Part shown: in pieces, positions 5,788 to 5,803 of the stretch
Layout of the letters: each line of letters begins with the position of its first letter
Position numbering within the stretch: position 1 is the first letter of the stretch
DNA from: Acidimicrobiia bacterium
GTDB lineage: Bacteria > Actinomycetota > Acidimicrobiia > Spongiisociales > JAHEDJ01
NCBI GenBank assembly: GCA_030598025.1
Contig: JAUVQS010000102.1
Coordinates: 1 to 5,803 of the forward strand
DNA: 5,803 nucleotides
Direction of reading: 5' to 3'
Program-made: the position numbers and the translations under genes
Notes under the pieces: generated by a model
Databases searched by the model: none
What the model was told of the DNA's origin: nothing
Seen by the model: the letters and a program-made list of their open reading frames with translations, nothing else

Positions 5788-5803
5788 TGGTTGTGAGGTT
5801 CAC

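Noticed and set aside
5723..5803. tRNA, tmRNA, SRP RNA, RNase P or riboswitch in the tail
   Set aside because: GGTTCAC near the end recalls a T-loop, but no cloverleaf, conserved core or known riboswitch motif fits in the visible bases.

Overview
The window is GC-rich DNA with strong third-position GC bias. It most likely comes from an uncultured actinobacterium; Acidimicrobiia-like is my guess. This rests on the gene families and on initiation regions that lack Shine-Dalgarno sequences, not on any marker gene. It holds five protein genes, no RNA gene I can recognise, and no transposon, phage or CRISPR array.

Left part (1-2289, minus strand): a two-gene biotin-dependent acyl-CoA carboxylase operon. 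The carboxyltransferase (beta) gene comes first (2289 to 691). After a 76-nt spacer comes the biotin carboxylase (alpha) gene, which starts with GTG at 614 and runs off the left edge, so only its first 204 codons are present. The beta subunit belongs to the methylcrotonyl-/geranyl-CoA carboxylase clade, so branched-chain amino acid, terpenoid or related acyl-CoA catabolism is likelier than fatty-acid synthesis. Almost the whole spacer is one long hairpin.

Middle (2290-3310): a 61-bp divergent promoter region, then a gene for an unrecognised membrane-anchored helical protein (2351-3184). After it comes a 126-bp gap with a short heptamer tandem repeat at the stop codon, a weak compound hairpin and a possible feoB promoter.

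Right part (3311-5715, plus strand): a two-gene ferrous iron uptake operon in the order feoB then feoA, the reverse of the usual feoA-feoB. FeoB is a variant subtype with altered membrane-core motifs. The FeoA-like protein carries an extra N-terminal domain with eight cysteines and overlaps feoB by 4 nt (ATGA). Bases 5716-5803 are non-coding as far as visible and fold well on paper.

The two operons are functionally unrelated, but a 25-nt sequence element (22/25 identical) lies just downstream of the stop codon of the carboxylase beta gene and again just downstream of feoA, in the same orientation relative to each gene. This looks like a dispersed, REP-like 3'-end element and is the most unusual signal here. 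The second theme is that three genes have a -10-like hexamer 5-8 nt before the ATG and no Shine-Dalgarno, which suggests leaderless mRNAs.
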